A stretch of 20,189 nucleotides of DNA from Tubulinosema ratisbonensis (Eukaryota > Microsporidia > Tubulinosematidae). A program made the position numbers and the translations under genes. The notes beneath the pieces were generated by a model, which saw nothing but the letters and a program-made list of their open reading frames with translations, was not told the origin of the DNA and did not search any database. Shown in pieces: positions 8,948 to 18,458 of this stretch. The stretch covers positions 1 through 20,189 of the forward strand of contig RCSS01000489.1 in assembly GCA_004000155.1 (NCBI GenBank), given 5' to 3'. Each line of letters starts with the position of its first letter. Position 1 is the stretch's first letter.

Positions 8948-9803
8948 TTTTTAAACTAATAATCTCTTTAATTACAGTAGTTTTATATAAATAATCTAAT
9001 AAAGTTTGTTAAATTACCTTAAATTAACTCAATTAAGATGATTTAACAAACCTTGTTTTTATAATTGTATTTTTGATTATCAATATTTATTATTTAAATA
9101 AAATAATTATTCTCAGCTAAGGGTTTTTTACCCTGTCACCTTAATTATAACAATATTTTGTGCTTCAATCTTTATAATTTTATTTAGTATAATTTTTAAT
9201 TTATATCTCAAAATTTTATATTTTATAAACACATTCAATCCAACTTTATATTTTATTTATAATATATCAATTATATTTACTTGTAATAATTTTATTTTAT
9301 CAATTTAATATTCTTATTTTTTGTATTTTTTCAATTTTATATTTAAAAAAATAAAATAACTAAGTTTTTATTTTTTTATTATTTATATTTTATTTAACAA
9401 AATTAAAAGTTTATAAAGAATTTTTTTTGTTTAAGAAAAGTTTTTACAATGTTGGTAATTAAATTTTATTTATTATATTTTGTTATTAAGAGTGTAAAAA
9501 TAAATGAATAGTTTATCATAATTTATTAAATATACTACAAATATATTATAAAATATGATAAAACAAAATATTGAGTGCATTTATTTTAAAGTTATACAAA
9601 ATATTTGAGGAAAAAATAATAAAATATTTTTAAATGTAAAAAAACAAACAAAGTGTTTCAAATTTAAAATAAAATTAAATTAATTTATAAAAAGTAATTA
9701 CTTAAATTAACTAATAAAGAATGTTAGATTAAATTATATAACAGTTTTGTATTTTAATTCTAAAGTTAAAAAAGTAATATTTTTGTAAAGAATTACTATG
9801 ATT
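8948..9803. other. AT-rich spacer, no gene seen
   Basis: No open frame or recognisable RNA. A small inverted repeat (AGGGT/ACCCT around a T run) lies near 9119-9136, but it has no gene next to it. Confidence 0.55.
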
Positions 9804-9817
9804 GACAGGATATTATG
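9804..9817. repeat. Left 14-bp target duplication of the short retroposon insertion
   Basis: GACAGGATATTATG is repeated perfectly at 9873-9886. Its mixed composition makes a chance match unlikely in this background. Confidence 0.85.
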
Positions 9818-9872
9818 GTATAGCGAAAAGATCTTCGTATGGATTTCCCATCCCTAGGCAACAAAAAAAAAA
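9818..9872 (+). mobile_element. 5'-truncated short retroposon with A10 tail
   Basis: A 55-bp insertion ends in GGCAAC plus ten A residues and sits between perfect 14-bp direct repeats. Its sequence aligns end to end with the 3' parts of the minus-strand copies at 14288-14490 and 17223-17436: GGTATAG, GATCTT, a GTATG-like block, TCATCC-like and TAGGCAAC. The poly(A) tail, variable-length target duplication and 5' truncation are hallmarks of target-primed reverse transcription by a LINE-type machinery. It has no coding capacity. It is the cleanest and probably youngest member here. Confidence 0.8.
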
Positions 9873-9886
9873 GACAGGATATTATG
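9873..9886. repeat. Right 14-bp target duplication of the short retroposon insertion
   Basis: GACAGGATATTATG directly after the A10 tail, identical to 9804-9817. Confidence 0.85.
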
Positions 9887-10882
9887 TTTAAGTCATAAAT
9901 TTTTATTATATTTTACAAACATACCTTTGTAAAACATACTTTAAAAAAACTTCTTATAAATATCTAACTTAAGATATCTTTTTTTCATATAATTTGTAAT
10001 GAAATATTTTTAAAATTTATTTAAAGAAATATTGTTAACTAATTTATGTAAAAATACATTTTTTTAATACAAATTTATTTATAATGTAATATTTTAATAA
10101 TTTTAAAAAATAAGAAAATTTTATATTTTTTTTACTTAAAAAAATAATAACAAATATAATTTTAATTTATCAATAATGAGAGGGTTATTTTTAAAATTAT
10201 TTTTTTTATATAGTTGTAAATATTAGAAGATATTAAATAAAATTGTAATAAGTCAAATATTTTAATTAAAAAATTAATATTTCTTTTCTCAGTCCTTAAA
10301 TAATTACTTATATTTTTAAAAATTTACTGCTTTTTTTTATTAAAATTATTTTCAAATTTTTATAATTAAAATTTTATTATCAAAATTAAGTAATTCAAAA
10401 TTTTTTATAAATCTAATTTTTTAATTGCATGTATTCTATTTTTTTAAAAAAAAATTAATTTATTAGTACAATATTTTTTTAAATAAGATGCACTGTGCTT
10501 AGTGAATATACAATTTTTTGCAATATCTGACAATTTATGATCTGTATCAATTATAAATTTAAATATCTAATACATTTCAATTGGTAATTTCTTTCTCTTC
10601 TTTATTTTTATATAAATTAAATTAAAATTTTAATATTACAATATAAAAAATTAAATATAAAAATGAACCCCTTTGTTTTTATATCTTTTTTTAATTTTTT
10701 TTTTATTTTTATTTTAATAATTTTATTTTAATAATTTTATTTTAATAATTTTATTTTATTTTTTAATTTTATATTTTTATTTAATTAAGTTAAAATAAAT
10801 TAAATCTTCAAGGTGAAATAAATAATTATTTTATGTAAAAAGTGTTATTCTTACAAATATTAATTACTCATTTACTAATTTT
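9887..10882. other. AT-rich spacer downstream of the SMC pseudogene
   Basis: No gene seen. The sequence is low-complexity A/T, and it includes the small tandem repeat listed at 10711-10752. Confidence 0.55.
10711..10752. repeat. Three tandem copies of a 14-bp A/T unit
   Basis: ATTTTAATAATTTT is repeated three times without mismatch. It is a simple slippage-type minisatellite with no evident function. Confidence 0.75.
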
Positions 10883-11810
10883 TTATTCCACTAAACAACT
10901 AATACCACTTTTTTTAGAATTATCACAAATAGAATACAAATTTAACTGATGACTTATAAACAAATAATCCAATTCATTTACAAAATTACTAACACTCTTT
11001 ACATTATTATCATCCAAATGAGCATCTATCTCATCAAATTTACAAAATGTGGTCTTTTAAAGTTAAAACCAATGCTAAACAAGCCATGTTTTTTTCTCCA
11101 CTTAATTAATTTACATCTCTAAATTTTTTTAGGTGGCATAACAAAATATTTAATATTCAAATTTAATAAATCACTCTTATTTTCTAAGGTTAATAAAGAA
11201 TTACAATCCTCATTCATTAATTTTTTATAAATTTCATGTATTTTCTTTAGAAAAGTGTAAAACAATCCATGAATTTTTTAATTCTTTCTTTCTTTTTTTT
11301 ATTTAATTATTTTTTAATATGTCATATTTGTTTAATATTTCTTTTATTTTATTATCATTTTCTATTTCTAAAAAAGAATTAATAAATCAATTTCTCTTTT
11401 ATTTTTTTATTTGATTATTCTTTCTTTTTCATTTACTTTTTAATTTATTAAAATATTTCTTAATAATTCATTTTTATTTGTTAATGTCATTTCCAATAAA
11501 TTATTATTTATTTCTGTATCATTAAATAAACTAATTTTTTCTAAGATACTTGATTTAATTTCTTCTTTTATAACCTCAATTTTACCTGTGAGAAAAATTA
11601 ATTCTAATTATTTTTTTTTATCTTTATATGATTTTACTTTTATTTTCTCCTTTGATTAAAAATTCTTTTATTTTGTAAAATTTATTTTCATTATTTTTAA
11701 ATTTTTCTTTTAATGAATTATCAAATTATTCTTTTTTAATATAAAATAATTTTGTTTGTTAAGTAAATCAATCTGATTAGTAAATAAATTAATCCTATTT
11801 TTTAATAATA

Positions 11811-11897
11811 AACAATCATCATTATTTGTTAAGTATTCATACCTTTATAAGTAAGATTATACTTAAGGATAAGCAATCATCACTATTTGTTAAGTAT
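11811..11897. repeat. Partial duplication with 61-bp offset inside the SMC pseudogene
   Basis: The 26-bp blocks at 11811-11836 and 11872-11897 (ending ATTTGTTAAGTAT) match at 24 positions. The first also pairs with ATACTTAA upstream of the second as a small inverted repeat. An offset of 61 is not a multiple of three, so the duplication would itself break the frame. Confidence 0.6.
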
Positions 11898-12849
11898 CAA
11901 TAAATTTAATAAAATTAGGGTTAGTAATGTATGATTAATATAATTTAATTGTATCACTGTTATTAATTACGAATTCTTAGTTTGTCAAATTAAGAACAGT
12001 TAAATTTTTCATTTTTTCTTGAATTTTTCTTGATAAAAGTGGGGTGTTATTTTCTATTTCTTCTTTATTTTTGGTTAATATTAATTTTTTGATACTTTAC
12101 TTTTTTATGTTTGATCTGTGTCAATTTTTCTTTTAATTCTCCTGTAGAAATAAAACTATTTTTTAAGAAAAATTCTTCTGCTAAAATTACTACTTTTTTA
12201 TTTTCTTTGTAACATTTTAAGTTTGTTTCTTCAACTGAATTTACTATGAGTGAATCTATGAAAATTATTTAAAACCTTTTTCTAATCTTTTATCATAAAT
12301 TAACATATCAGAAATAAAGCATTTTTTTTTACTTACAGTGATGAAAGTAAAGTAATTTAAATTTTACCTAACCTTTGTTCTTTTACGTATTATAAGACTG
12401 TCAATTCTATTTGAATATTTTCTACAACTAACGCACAACATATTGGCTATCAGTACTAAAATACTTATGATTGATTGGTTTGATTAAATCAATTACTCTT
12501 CCTGGCACTTTACCAAACACCATTTTAAGATCAAATTTGAATAGTTTATTATTTTAATGCTAATTAATCTCTGCTATTTTAAGTAAAACTTTACTTTCTT
12601 CTTTCATTAAAGCATTTACTCTTCAATTTTTGTTCAACAAATTCATTTCACCTTTAAGTTTTCTTTATTACTCTTGTAAAACAGAATATTCATCTCTTCA
12701 ATAACCTTTCTAATTTATTTCTTCTTTCCTTTAACTTTATCCTCTTTCATTTCTTCAATGTTGTTTTTTTAGTTAAATCGTATGTATCTCTTAGTTCTTC
12801 AGATTCGTTTTCATCAGGTTTATGCAAAAAAAAATTCATTTTTTAAATT

Positions 12850-12889
12850 TTCTTTTTTAAATAATCTTTTTTAAATAATCTTTTTTCAA
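12850..12889. repeat. 14-bp tandem microduplication in the SMC coiled-coil
   Basis: TCTTTTTTAAATAA is repeated in tandem with a partial third copy. In the minus-strand frame it gives RLFKKDYLKKK and then a stop. The 14-bp step shifts the frame, making it a plausible inactivating event. Confidence 0.6.
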
Positions 12890-13200
12890 GATATGACATT
12901 TTTTTAATTTTTTCGTTTCGGATAGAAATTTGATGATTTTTAAATTTTATCCCTTTCTTTTCAGATTCATCTAAAACTCCTTTTTTGATCACTGTAAGCT
13001 TGTTGTGTTATACTTCTATTTTAGTTTTTTACTCTAATTAGGTTTCAGGTATCTTGACATCTCTTGTTATGTAATATTTTTATCCTGATAGTCTTATAAA
13101 TTTCTTAACTTCTTGTTTTATGTTTTTTAGTTTATGAAAATGTCTTTTAATTTATTTTATTGTAATTTAAAAACAAATCATAAAGTTTGAGTGTCAAACT

Positions 13201-14178
13201 ATCAGGTTTCTTTCAAGTGCTTTTTATTTTGTTATGGTTTTGATCTCGGCCGATGCATGTTTAAACCAAATAAAAAAAAATCTTTTTTTCGTTTTTAAAG
13301 CGGTTTTCAAATAATTTATGCTATTTTTTAGCTTGTAACTACCGTTTATTCATTTGTTAAAACTGAAAATCTCTTAAATAAAATTTATTTTTTATTGTAA
13401 GATATAAAAATTATTTTGTTCGGTAAATATGTAGTTTTTTTCTAAAAATTTATTCTATTTTATGAAAGTAAATTAATTTTTTTTTATAAATTAAATTTTT
13501 TTATTTTTCTTAAAAACACTGATTTTATTGTTGATTTTTACGTCTGAATGGTTTAAATTGTACCAATCTAAATTTAAGCGCCCATGTTCTAAAACTTAAT
13601 TGACTTTATACTAAGAAGAGCCCAGATTTAAAAATTTGGTGTATTACTCTGTTCAAAAGTGATTCATATCTTGTCAGAATCAGATTACCTCTACTATATT
13701 TTATTACGAATCTTTTTATGTACTATTATGGCATTTTGTAAGTATGCGGGTCTGGTTTTTTGAGAAAATTTATTTTAGTTATAGAAATCACAAATAAATA
13801 ATATTTACACTAATAATATTAAAGATTTCTTAGAAAAGATCTTAAGTATTTTTAAAATATTTTTTATTTTGAGTTTTGGAATTATTATTGAGTTTTTATT
13901 ATAAAAACTCGGTAATCATTATGAAACTGAGTATTATATGGTTAACTAAGTAAGATTTTAAGACTCATCTTTTTAAAAAATTACAAATTAAATCTGCAAA
14001 TTTTTTTGAAGACAACTTTATTTATTCTTTTTTACATATTATTCCAAAAAGTTTTTTCAATTATTTAAAAGATGCGAAGTCATTTTATAATATCACCGTA
14101 TTTTTCTTTTTAAGCTCAATATCTATTTTAGTTAATTTTTATGTAACTTTATTCAAAAAATTAAATCTTTCATTTATA
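13201..14178. other. Spacer upstream of the SMC pseudogene, no SMC head found
   Basis: The N-terminal ATPase head of the SMC gene should lie here but no Walker A or other head motif is visible, so it was deleted or eroded. Around 13540-13780 the composition is more balanced and short frames appear (plus strand, YQSKFKRPCSKT and DSYLVRIRLPLLYFI), perhaps a very old transposase remnant. I do not call it. Confidence 0.4.
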
Positions 14179-14193
14179 ATAAATTGTTCGTTT
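14179..14193. repeat. First copy of a 15-bp target repeat at the retroposon pair
   Basis: ATAAATTGTTCGTTT is repeated perfectly at 14272-14286. The two copies bracket the short retroposon fragment, and the second is also the target duplication of the next copy. Confidence 0.7.
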
Positions 14194-14271
14194 TTTTTGT
14201 TGCCTAAGGGTGAGAATCCTTACTTTTCTAATTTTTCTGTGATTTTATTATATTTGAATCCTTTTTTGAAT
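14194..14271 (-). mobile_element. Short retroposon fragment with family 3' end
   Basis: On the minus strand it ends GGATTCTCACCCTTAGGCAAC followed by a short A run, which is the family 3' end. It is flanked by perfect 15-bp direct repeats. The remaining 5' part does not clearly match the family, so it is either very diverged or chimeric. Confidence 0.55.
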
Positions 14272-14286
14272 ATAAATTGTTCGTTT
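14272..14286. repeat. Second copy of the 15-bp target repeat
   Basis: Identical to 14179-14193. With one more base it also matches, at 13 of 17 positions, the block at 14491-14507 on the far side of the adjoining retroposon. Confidence 0.65.
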
Positions 14287-14287
14287 G

Positions 14288-14490
14288 TTTATTGCCTAAG
14301 GGTGAAGAATCTACACAAATATCTTTCATAATACCCTTCATATATAATATAAGAAACATAATTTATATTGTGTTTATAGCTTAATAAGTAAATTTTAAAA
14401 AACTTTAAAGCTTTAACTCTCCTAAAATCTGTCGTGCACTCTATTGATTACCTAATTCTACCTTATTTTGCAAGCTTTGGTTACAAAAAG
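14288..14490 (-). mobile_element. Long copy of the short retroposon family (about 200 bp)
   Basis: On the minus strand it runs from GTAACCAAAGCTTGCAAA, through AATAGAGTGCAC (14434-14445), to CACCCTTAGGCAAT and a degenerate A-rich tail (AAACAAAC). It aligns with the 17223-17436 copy over both ends; the middle is more diverged. Imperfect direct repeats (TATAAATTGTTCGTTTG at 14271-14287 and TATTAATTTTTTGCTTG at 14491-14507, 13 of 17) flank it, consistent with an old target duplication. There is no open frame and no clear tRNA, 5S or 7SL signature. Confidence 0.65.
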
Positions 14491-15438
14491 TATTAATTTT
14501 TTGCTTGTATGACAAAAGAATGATTTAGATTACTACAACATCTTCAGAGCATTTTACCATTACCAGTCTATTCTGATAGATTCCAATGGTGTAAAAAATG
14601 ACATGAAAAGTAAATGATTTAGCATCATAAACATACAAATTTATAATATTATTGAATGCAAAGAAGTTAAAAGCAGATCTAAATCAACTAAAGTCTTTGT
14701 AAAAAAGAACTGAATCAAAGAGAAAAAAAGGTAAAAATTTGATTATAAAATAAAAGAAAATAAGATAATTCAAAGTGTTAGAAATTCTCTTGATTGAAAA
14801 TCTAAACTAATAAATTAGATTTACTGTTATATTTATGTTAGATATATTGTTTAGTATAACATTATTTAATGTTATCAAGCAAAAAATGTCATTTTGAATT
14901 ATAAATTATAACAAAAAGATTGTATAATGAAAATCACCTTCTTTAACTTATCCTTTTATATATGAGTATACTTACTTTATTATAACTAATCATTACTTGA
15001 TTGTCATACTTATTCTATTCCTTATAATTTTTTTATGAGAATTATGTAAAAAAGCATTTCAAGATAATTATCTTCGATATCATATAATGTTCTTATTTTC
15101 ATTCTGATACTACATGTATTGTTTTTCTATTATGTTTACAATTGCATTTTGATTTAAGTCTTCAATACGGATTGTTTTCTAAAAATTATTTTTTACTTTT
15201 TTAAACATAAATTTTTTACTTTATGATATTTTTCATAGTTTTTAAAAAGTAAATTAACTAATTTTTACTTTAAAACTAATTATTTTTTAACTCTTGCTTT
15301 ACAAATATATTTTTGTAATTATTGTCTTTATTTTATATTAACTTTATAATTTTTAGAGAAAAATGGTGTATTTAAATATTTTTTTATATCAAAACACCAA
15401 TTAAAAATATTTACAATTTACTGGAGTCATTATAAAGA

Positions 15439-15466
15439 TGCTTTGTATTTTATAAAATACTAGCAT
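15439..15466. repeat. Palindrome with a perfect 16-bp core
   Basis: GTATTTTATAAAATAC at 15445-15460 is self-complementary. Outside it, ATGCT and AGCAT also pair after small offsets. It could be a cruciform or a protein-binding site; nothing nearby assigns a role. Confidence 0.6.
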
Positions 15467-15746
15467 AGTATTAATTTTTTCATTGATTATTATTTTTTAA
15501 TCACAAATTGTATGTCTTATCTTTTTTTTATAAATTAATATTTTAACATTCATTTACTTTTAATTTAATAGATTTTATTAAATTTATTAATTTAAGTTAA
15601 ACTTATAATCCTAGTTTTCTTAAAAAGAATTTTTATTTAGTTTAATTTTTTAAATATATTTTTTGCTTAGTTATCATATTAAAACATAAATCATAAGCAT
15701 TGTCCTGATTTATAAAAAAATTCTATTTAGTGGTAAAATATTTTTA

Positions 15747-15788
15747 TACAAATTTAAAATTTAATATCTTTAAAATTTTAAATTTGTA
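15747..15788. repeat. Hairpin with perfect 16-bp arms and a 10-nt loop
   Basis: TACAAATTTAAAATTT at 15747-15762 is the exact reverse complement of 15773-15788. No gene end or U-run places it as a terminator. Confidence 0.6.
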
Positions 15789-16161
15789 AATTTTAATATA
15801 TTAATTTTTTACCAATATTATTCATTTGTTAATTTTATCATATTCATCAATTTTTAATATTTTATTAGTTAAATATTTCATATTTAATTGTCTTTAATAT
15901 TATTTTATTTTAAAAAGATTTCTTAATTTATTTTTTATTTTTACAAGAATACGTAAGTTTATTTTGAATAAAAATTTATTTAAAAAAATAATAAAATAGC
16001 CCTGTTTTACTAAAAATATTTAAACCCATTTTAAGAGAATAAAAAAGAGTAATATAAATATAATTTTTTAACATATAATCTTAAAAACATAAAAATATAT
16101 TTCTTTTTTATATTTACTATTTCATGTATTTAAAAAAATTAATTTATATAAAACACTGATT

Positions 16162-16614
16162 TTATTCATTAAAAAATTCTCTTATTTCTTTAAGTATATT
16201 ATAATAAATAGACTTATAAATATAATTAGAACAGAAATCACCTAAATTAGGTGGATTATTTTCTAAATTCAAATTTGTTTCAATAGTATTCAATAATTGT
16301 AACACAGAACCATTCTTATTATTAAAATAAATTTCATAAATATCTTTTTTAAAAGAATCTAAGATATTTATGAAATATCTTTGTTGGTCTCTGATCTAAT
16401 CATTTGTTTCTTTGCCAAGGTTATGATTTATTATGATGTTGTAAAGAGCTTCGTCTAGGAAATCTATATGAGAGTCTATCAATTTTATTGCTTGGTTGTA
16501 GGTATTTGATCTATTGGTTGATTGAACTTTGTTTTGATCATTTAAAGAATTATTAAGAAGCATTTCATTTGTCGAAAGAGTTTGTTTTAAGAAAAATAGT
16601 AAAAGAATTGGCAT
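16162..16614 (-). pseudogene. Small possibly secreted protein gene interrupted by a single in-frame TAG
   Basis: From the ATG at 16614 the frame runs 72 codons, meets TAG at 16396-16398, then continues in the same frame for 77 more codons to TAA at 16162-16164. The start is strongly marked by CCCC at -2 to -5. The N-terminus MPILLLFFLKQTLSTNE resembles a short signal peptide. The rest is an Asn-rich, helical, soluble-looking protein (AIKLIDSHIDFLDEAL before the TAG; YFINILDSFKKDIYEIYF and NILKEIREFFNE after it), with one CSNY cysteine. Similar composition on both sides of the TAG argues that it was one gene of about 149 residues. The TAG could be a recent nonsense mutation, a sequencing error or a readthrough site. 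I do not recognise a family; microsporidian secreted proteins are often lineage-specific. Confidence 0.65.
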
Positions 16615-16615
16615 A

Positions 16616-16619
16616 GGGG
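16616..16619 (-). promoter_or_regulatory. Microsporidian CCC start-site motif for the interrupted small gene
   Basis: The minus strand reads TTTTTCCCCTATG, with C4 two to five bases before the start codon. It is the same type of motif as at 2198-2201, and it supports this as a genuine host gene start. Confidence 0.65.
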
Positions 16620-17207
16620 AAAAATATTTTTTTTTATTAATTTTTAAAGATTCACCTATTTAATAAAATTTCATCTCATTTGATTTTTTAGTATATTAAA
16701 TTGAAAAATTATTTTATAAAAAATAGTTTATTTCTCTTAAAAAATAAATTACATATGAAATTTCTTTTCATATTTATTTTAATTTCTATAAATACAAGTT
16801 TAAAAAGATTATTAACTGAGTACTTAAATTTTAATAAATTATAAAATTAATTAAGTATTTTTAGTAAAAAATAAGGTAAATAAAAATTTAAAATTATTTG
16901 TTAAATTTTGATTGGTGAAGAAGTTTCTTTGGTGAATTCATTATAATTCTTTATATTCTTAAAAAATAATTTAATGAAAAATATGCTAAGACTTACGTAT
17001 ATTGTTCAATTACAAGCCAGGTAACAAAAAATATAAATATAAATAATGATAATTTTTCATTTTGAAAATTATATTTTAGAATTCTAATTTTATTACTTTT
17101 ATATTTATCTCAATGTATTATGAATTGGATTTGTGATGATAAAATTTTTGTTATATAAATAAAATACAATAATAAAATTAAACCAGTAAATTTTTTAAAT
17201 TTAATCC
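16620..17207. other. AT-rich spacer, no gene seen
   Basis: Low-complexity A/T sequence upstream of the small gene. A GCCAGGTAACAAAAAA stretch near 17016-17031 faintly recalls the retroposon 3' end but is too short to call. Confidence 0.5.
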
Positions 17208-17222
17208 AGAAATAATCTTTAT
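17208..17222. repeat. Left target duplication of the retroposon at 17223
   Basis: AGAAATAATCTTTAT matches AGAAATAATTTTTAT at 17437-17451 at 14 of 15 positions. Confidence 0.65.
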
Positions 17223-17436
17223 TTTTTTTTGTTGCCTAAGGATGAAAAATTCATACAAGATCGTTTCACTATACCTTCTATATAACGTATTATACTTAGT
17301 TAAAAGAAACATACAGTAAATATGTTTCTATAAAATAATGTATAAGCCTAGATACTGCATCCTTTAATCTGCTAAAACATACCTTTGTGCACTCTATTAA
17401 CTGCCTAAATCTACCTTACTTTCAAACCTTGGTTAA
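17223..17436 (-). mobile_element. Near full-length copy of the short retroposon family (214 bp)
   Basis: On the minus strand it begins TTAACCAAGGTTTGAAAG, contains GGTAGATTTAGGCAG and AATAGAGTGCAC (17387-17398), passes GGTATAGTGAAACGATCTT and ends TCATCCTTAGGCAAC plus an A run, directly followed by the target duplication. The 14-of-15 direct repeats define both ends, so this copy sets the likely full length of the family. There is no open reading frame, so mobility would need a reverse transcriptase supplied in trans. TAGCAGATTAAAGG is faintly like a Pol III A box but no B box follows at the usual distance, so a tRNA origin is not shown. Confidence 0.75.
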
Positions 17437-17451
17437 AGAAATAATTTTTAT
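17437..17451. repeat. Right target duplication of the retroposon at 17223
   Basis: AGAAATAATTTTTAT lies just outside the 5' end of the minus-strand retroposon and matches 17208-17222 with one mismatch. Confidence 0.65.
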
Positions 17452-18458
17452 GCGTTGTTCGCTATACATATATGGTTGTATTTGGTTTAAACTTTGAATT
17501 TATTTATAATTTCGATTATTAAAAACATTATTTTCATGTAGATCGACTTTGAAAAAATATATAATAGGAATTTTGTTGTTTTTTATACACAAAAAAATAC
17601 AGATCACTAATAAACTCAAGTAAATATTTTGTAAAATTGTTGTTCTTCAGATTAGATTTAAATAAATAAAAGAGTTATTTCTTATTAAGAGGTCTTTCTC
17701 GACCTATACCACCTACCTTTTCATATGAAATCTACCTTATCCTCTAAGTTTTTTTGGAATGTAGAGAATAAATCAAGAAAATTTCTTCTTCTGGCAATTC
17801 ATATCGGGATACCTATAACGTAAAATAACTTATATCATTACAATACCAAATATTCTCTAAGATTATAATCAATTTTGATTTTTTACCTGAGAAGATGCTC
17901 GAATATTCATCACCAATAGTATTTTTTGAAAGTAACTTATGTTACCAAACTCATTTTAGCATGAAAATTTAAATTATAGCTAGTAGAGCATAATAAATAA
18001 AAATCTAAAATACAATTTTTTGTCATAGAATATAGGGTTTTTAAAGATTCCAGAAGTGAAACATGTAAAAAAATATAATCTATCATTTAATTTATTGAAA
18101 AAAAATTTATTTTACTTATTTATAGTAAATAAAGAAAGAAACGCCAATTTTACTAAAAAATCATCTAAAAACAGGGTATTCAATAAAATACACATCTCTG
18201 TTATTATGAATAAAAACACAGTTATAAAAAATTTGTTTAGAAAATGTTTAAATAAACTTAGAATATAAAACATTGGCAAAAGACAAAATGCCTCAGAGTA
18301 TTATGTTATCTAAAATGTCACAAAATATAAAGGTTTTAAATACCCTAAAATAAATATATTATTCCTTAAAAATACTCTTAACAAATTCTAACAAATGAAT
18401 TCAAATATTATAAAAGCCAAAAAGATAAAAAAATTTAATATATTCATAATTCCAACAC
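17452..18458. other. Spacer with short open stretches, no gene assigned
   Basis: Around 17690-17825 the composition is less AT-rich. A 49-codon plus-strand stretch (EVFLDLYHLPFHMKS and onward) and an opposing minus-strand stretch can be read, but neither is recognisable. A 70-codon plus-strand frame at 18056-18268 is a basic Lys/Asn/Ile-rich string with no start motif or domain and is not called. Confidence 0.4.

Larger units (their letters stand above)
10883..13200 (-). pseudogene. Decayed SMC ATPase gene, probably cohesin SMC1-like
   Basis: Hand translation of the minus strand gives SMC-like segments in the correct order but in changing frames. About 13155-13195 gives LKLYDLFLNYNKI. About 12880-13000 gives a charged coiled-coil run (GVLDESEKKGIKFKNHQ). 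The hinge appears at 12476-12520 (VFGKVPGRVIDLIKP), followed by YVKEQRLGK. The post-hinge block at about 12120-12200 reads KVVILAEEFFLKN and FISTGELKEKL. Further Lys/Glu-rich coiled-coil frames follow. The signature lies near 11094-11105, with LSGEK missing one Gly of LSGGEK and followed by NMACLALVLTLK. The D-loop at 11009-11038 reads FDEIDAHLDD. The C-terminus ends SGISCLVE at TAA 10883-10885. No Walker A motif was found upstream. YVKEQR in the hinge and the context around the signature favour SMC1 over SMC2-4. The gene is dead, with many stops and shifts. Confidence 0.8.
14508..16161. other. AT-rich spacer with two notable inverted repeats
   Basis: No gene recognised. Around 14515-14720 short plus-strand frames of ordinary composition occur (LLQHLQSILPLPVYSDRF; IECKEVKSRSKSTKVF). 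They may be a relic but match nothing I recognise. The inverted repeats are listed separately. Confidence 0.45.

Noticed and set aside
13540..13780. Possible old Merlin zinc-ribbon remnant (plus strand, RPCSKT and RIRLPLLYF)
   Set aside because: RLPLLYF resembles a block after the Merlin zinc ribbon, but the pieces are in different frames, short, and lack a catalytic core.
14515..14720. Short coding-like stretches (LPLPVYSDRF; KEVKSRSKST)
   Set aside because: No family recognised and no sustained frame. Could be chance or a deep relic.
17223..17436. tRNA-derived SINE interpretation of the retroposon
   Set aside because: A weak A-box-like TAGCAGATTAAAGG is present, but no B box at the right distance and no foldable tRNA-like head, so the RNA origin is left open.
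18056..18268. 70-codon plus-strand open frame starting at ATG
   Set aside because: No CCC motif within 15 nt (a GGG lies about 28 nt upstream), composition is a basic AT-driven string, and no domain is visible. It might be a relic upstream of the MULE gene but is unsupported.
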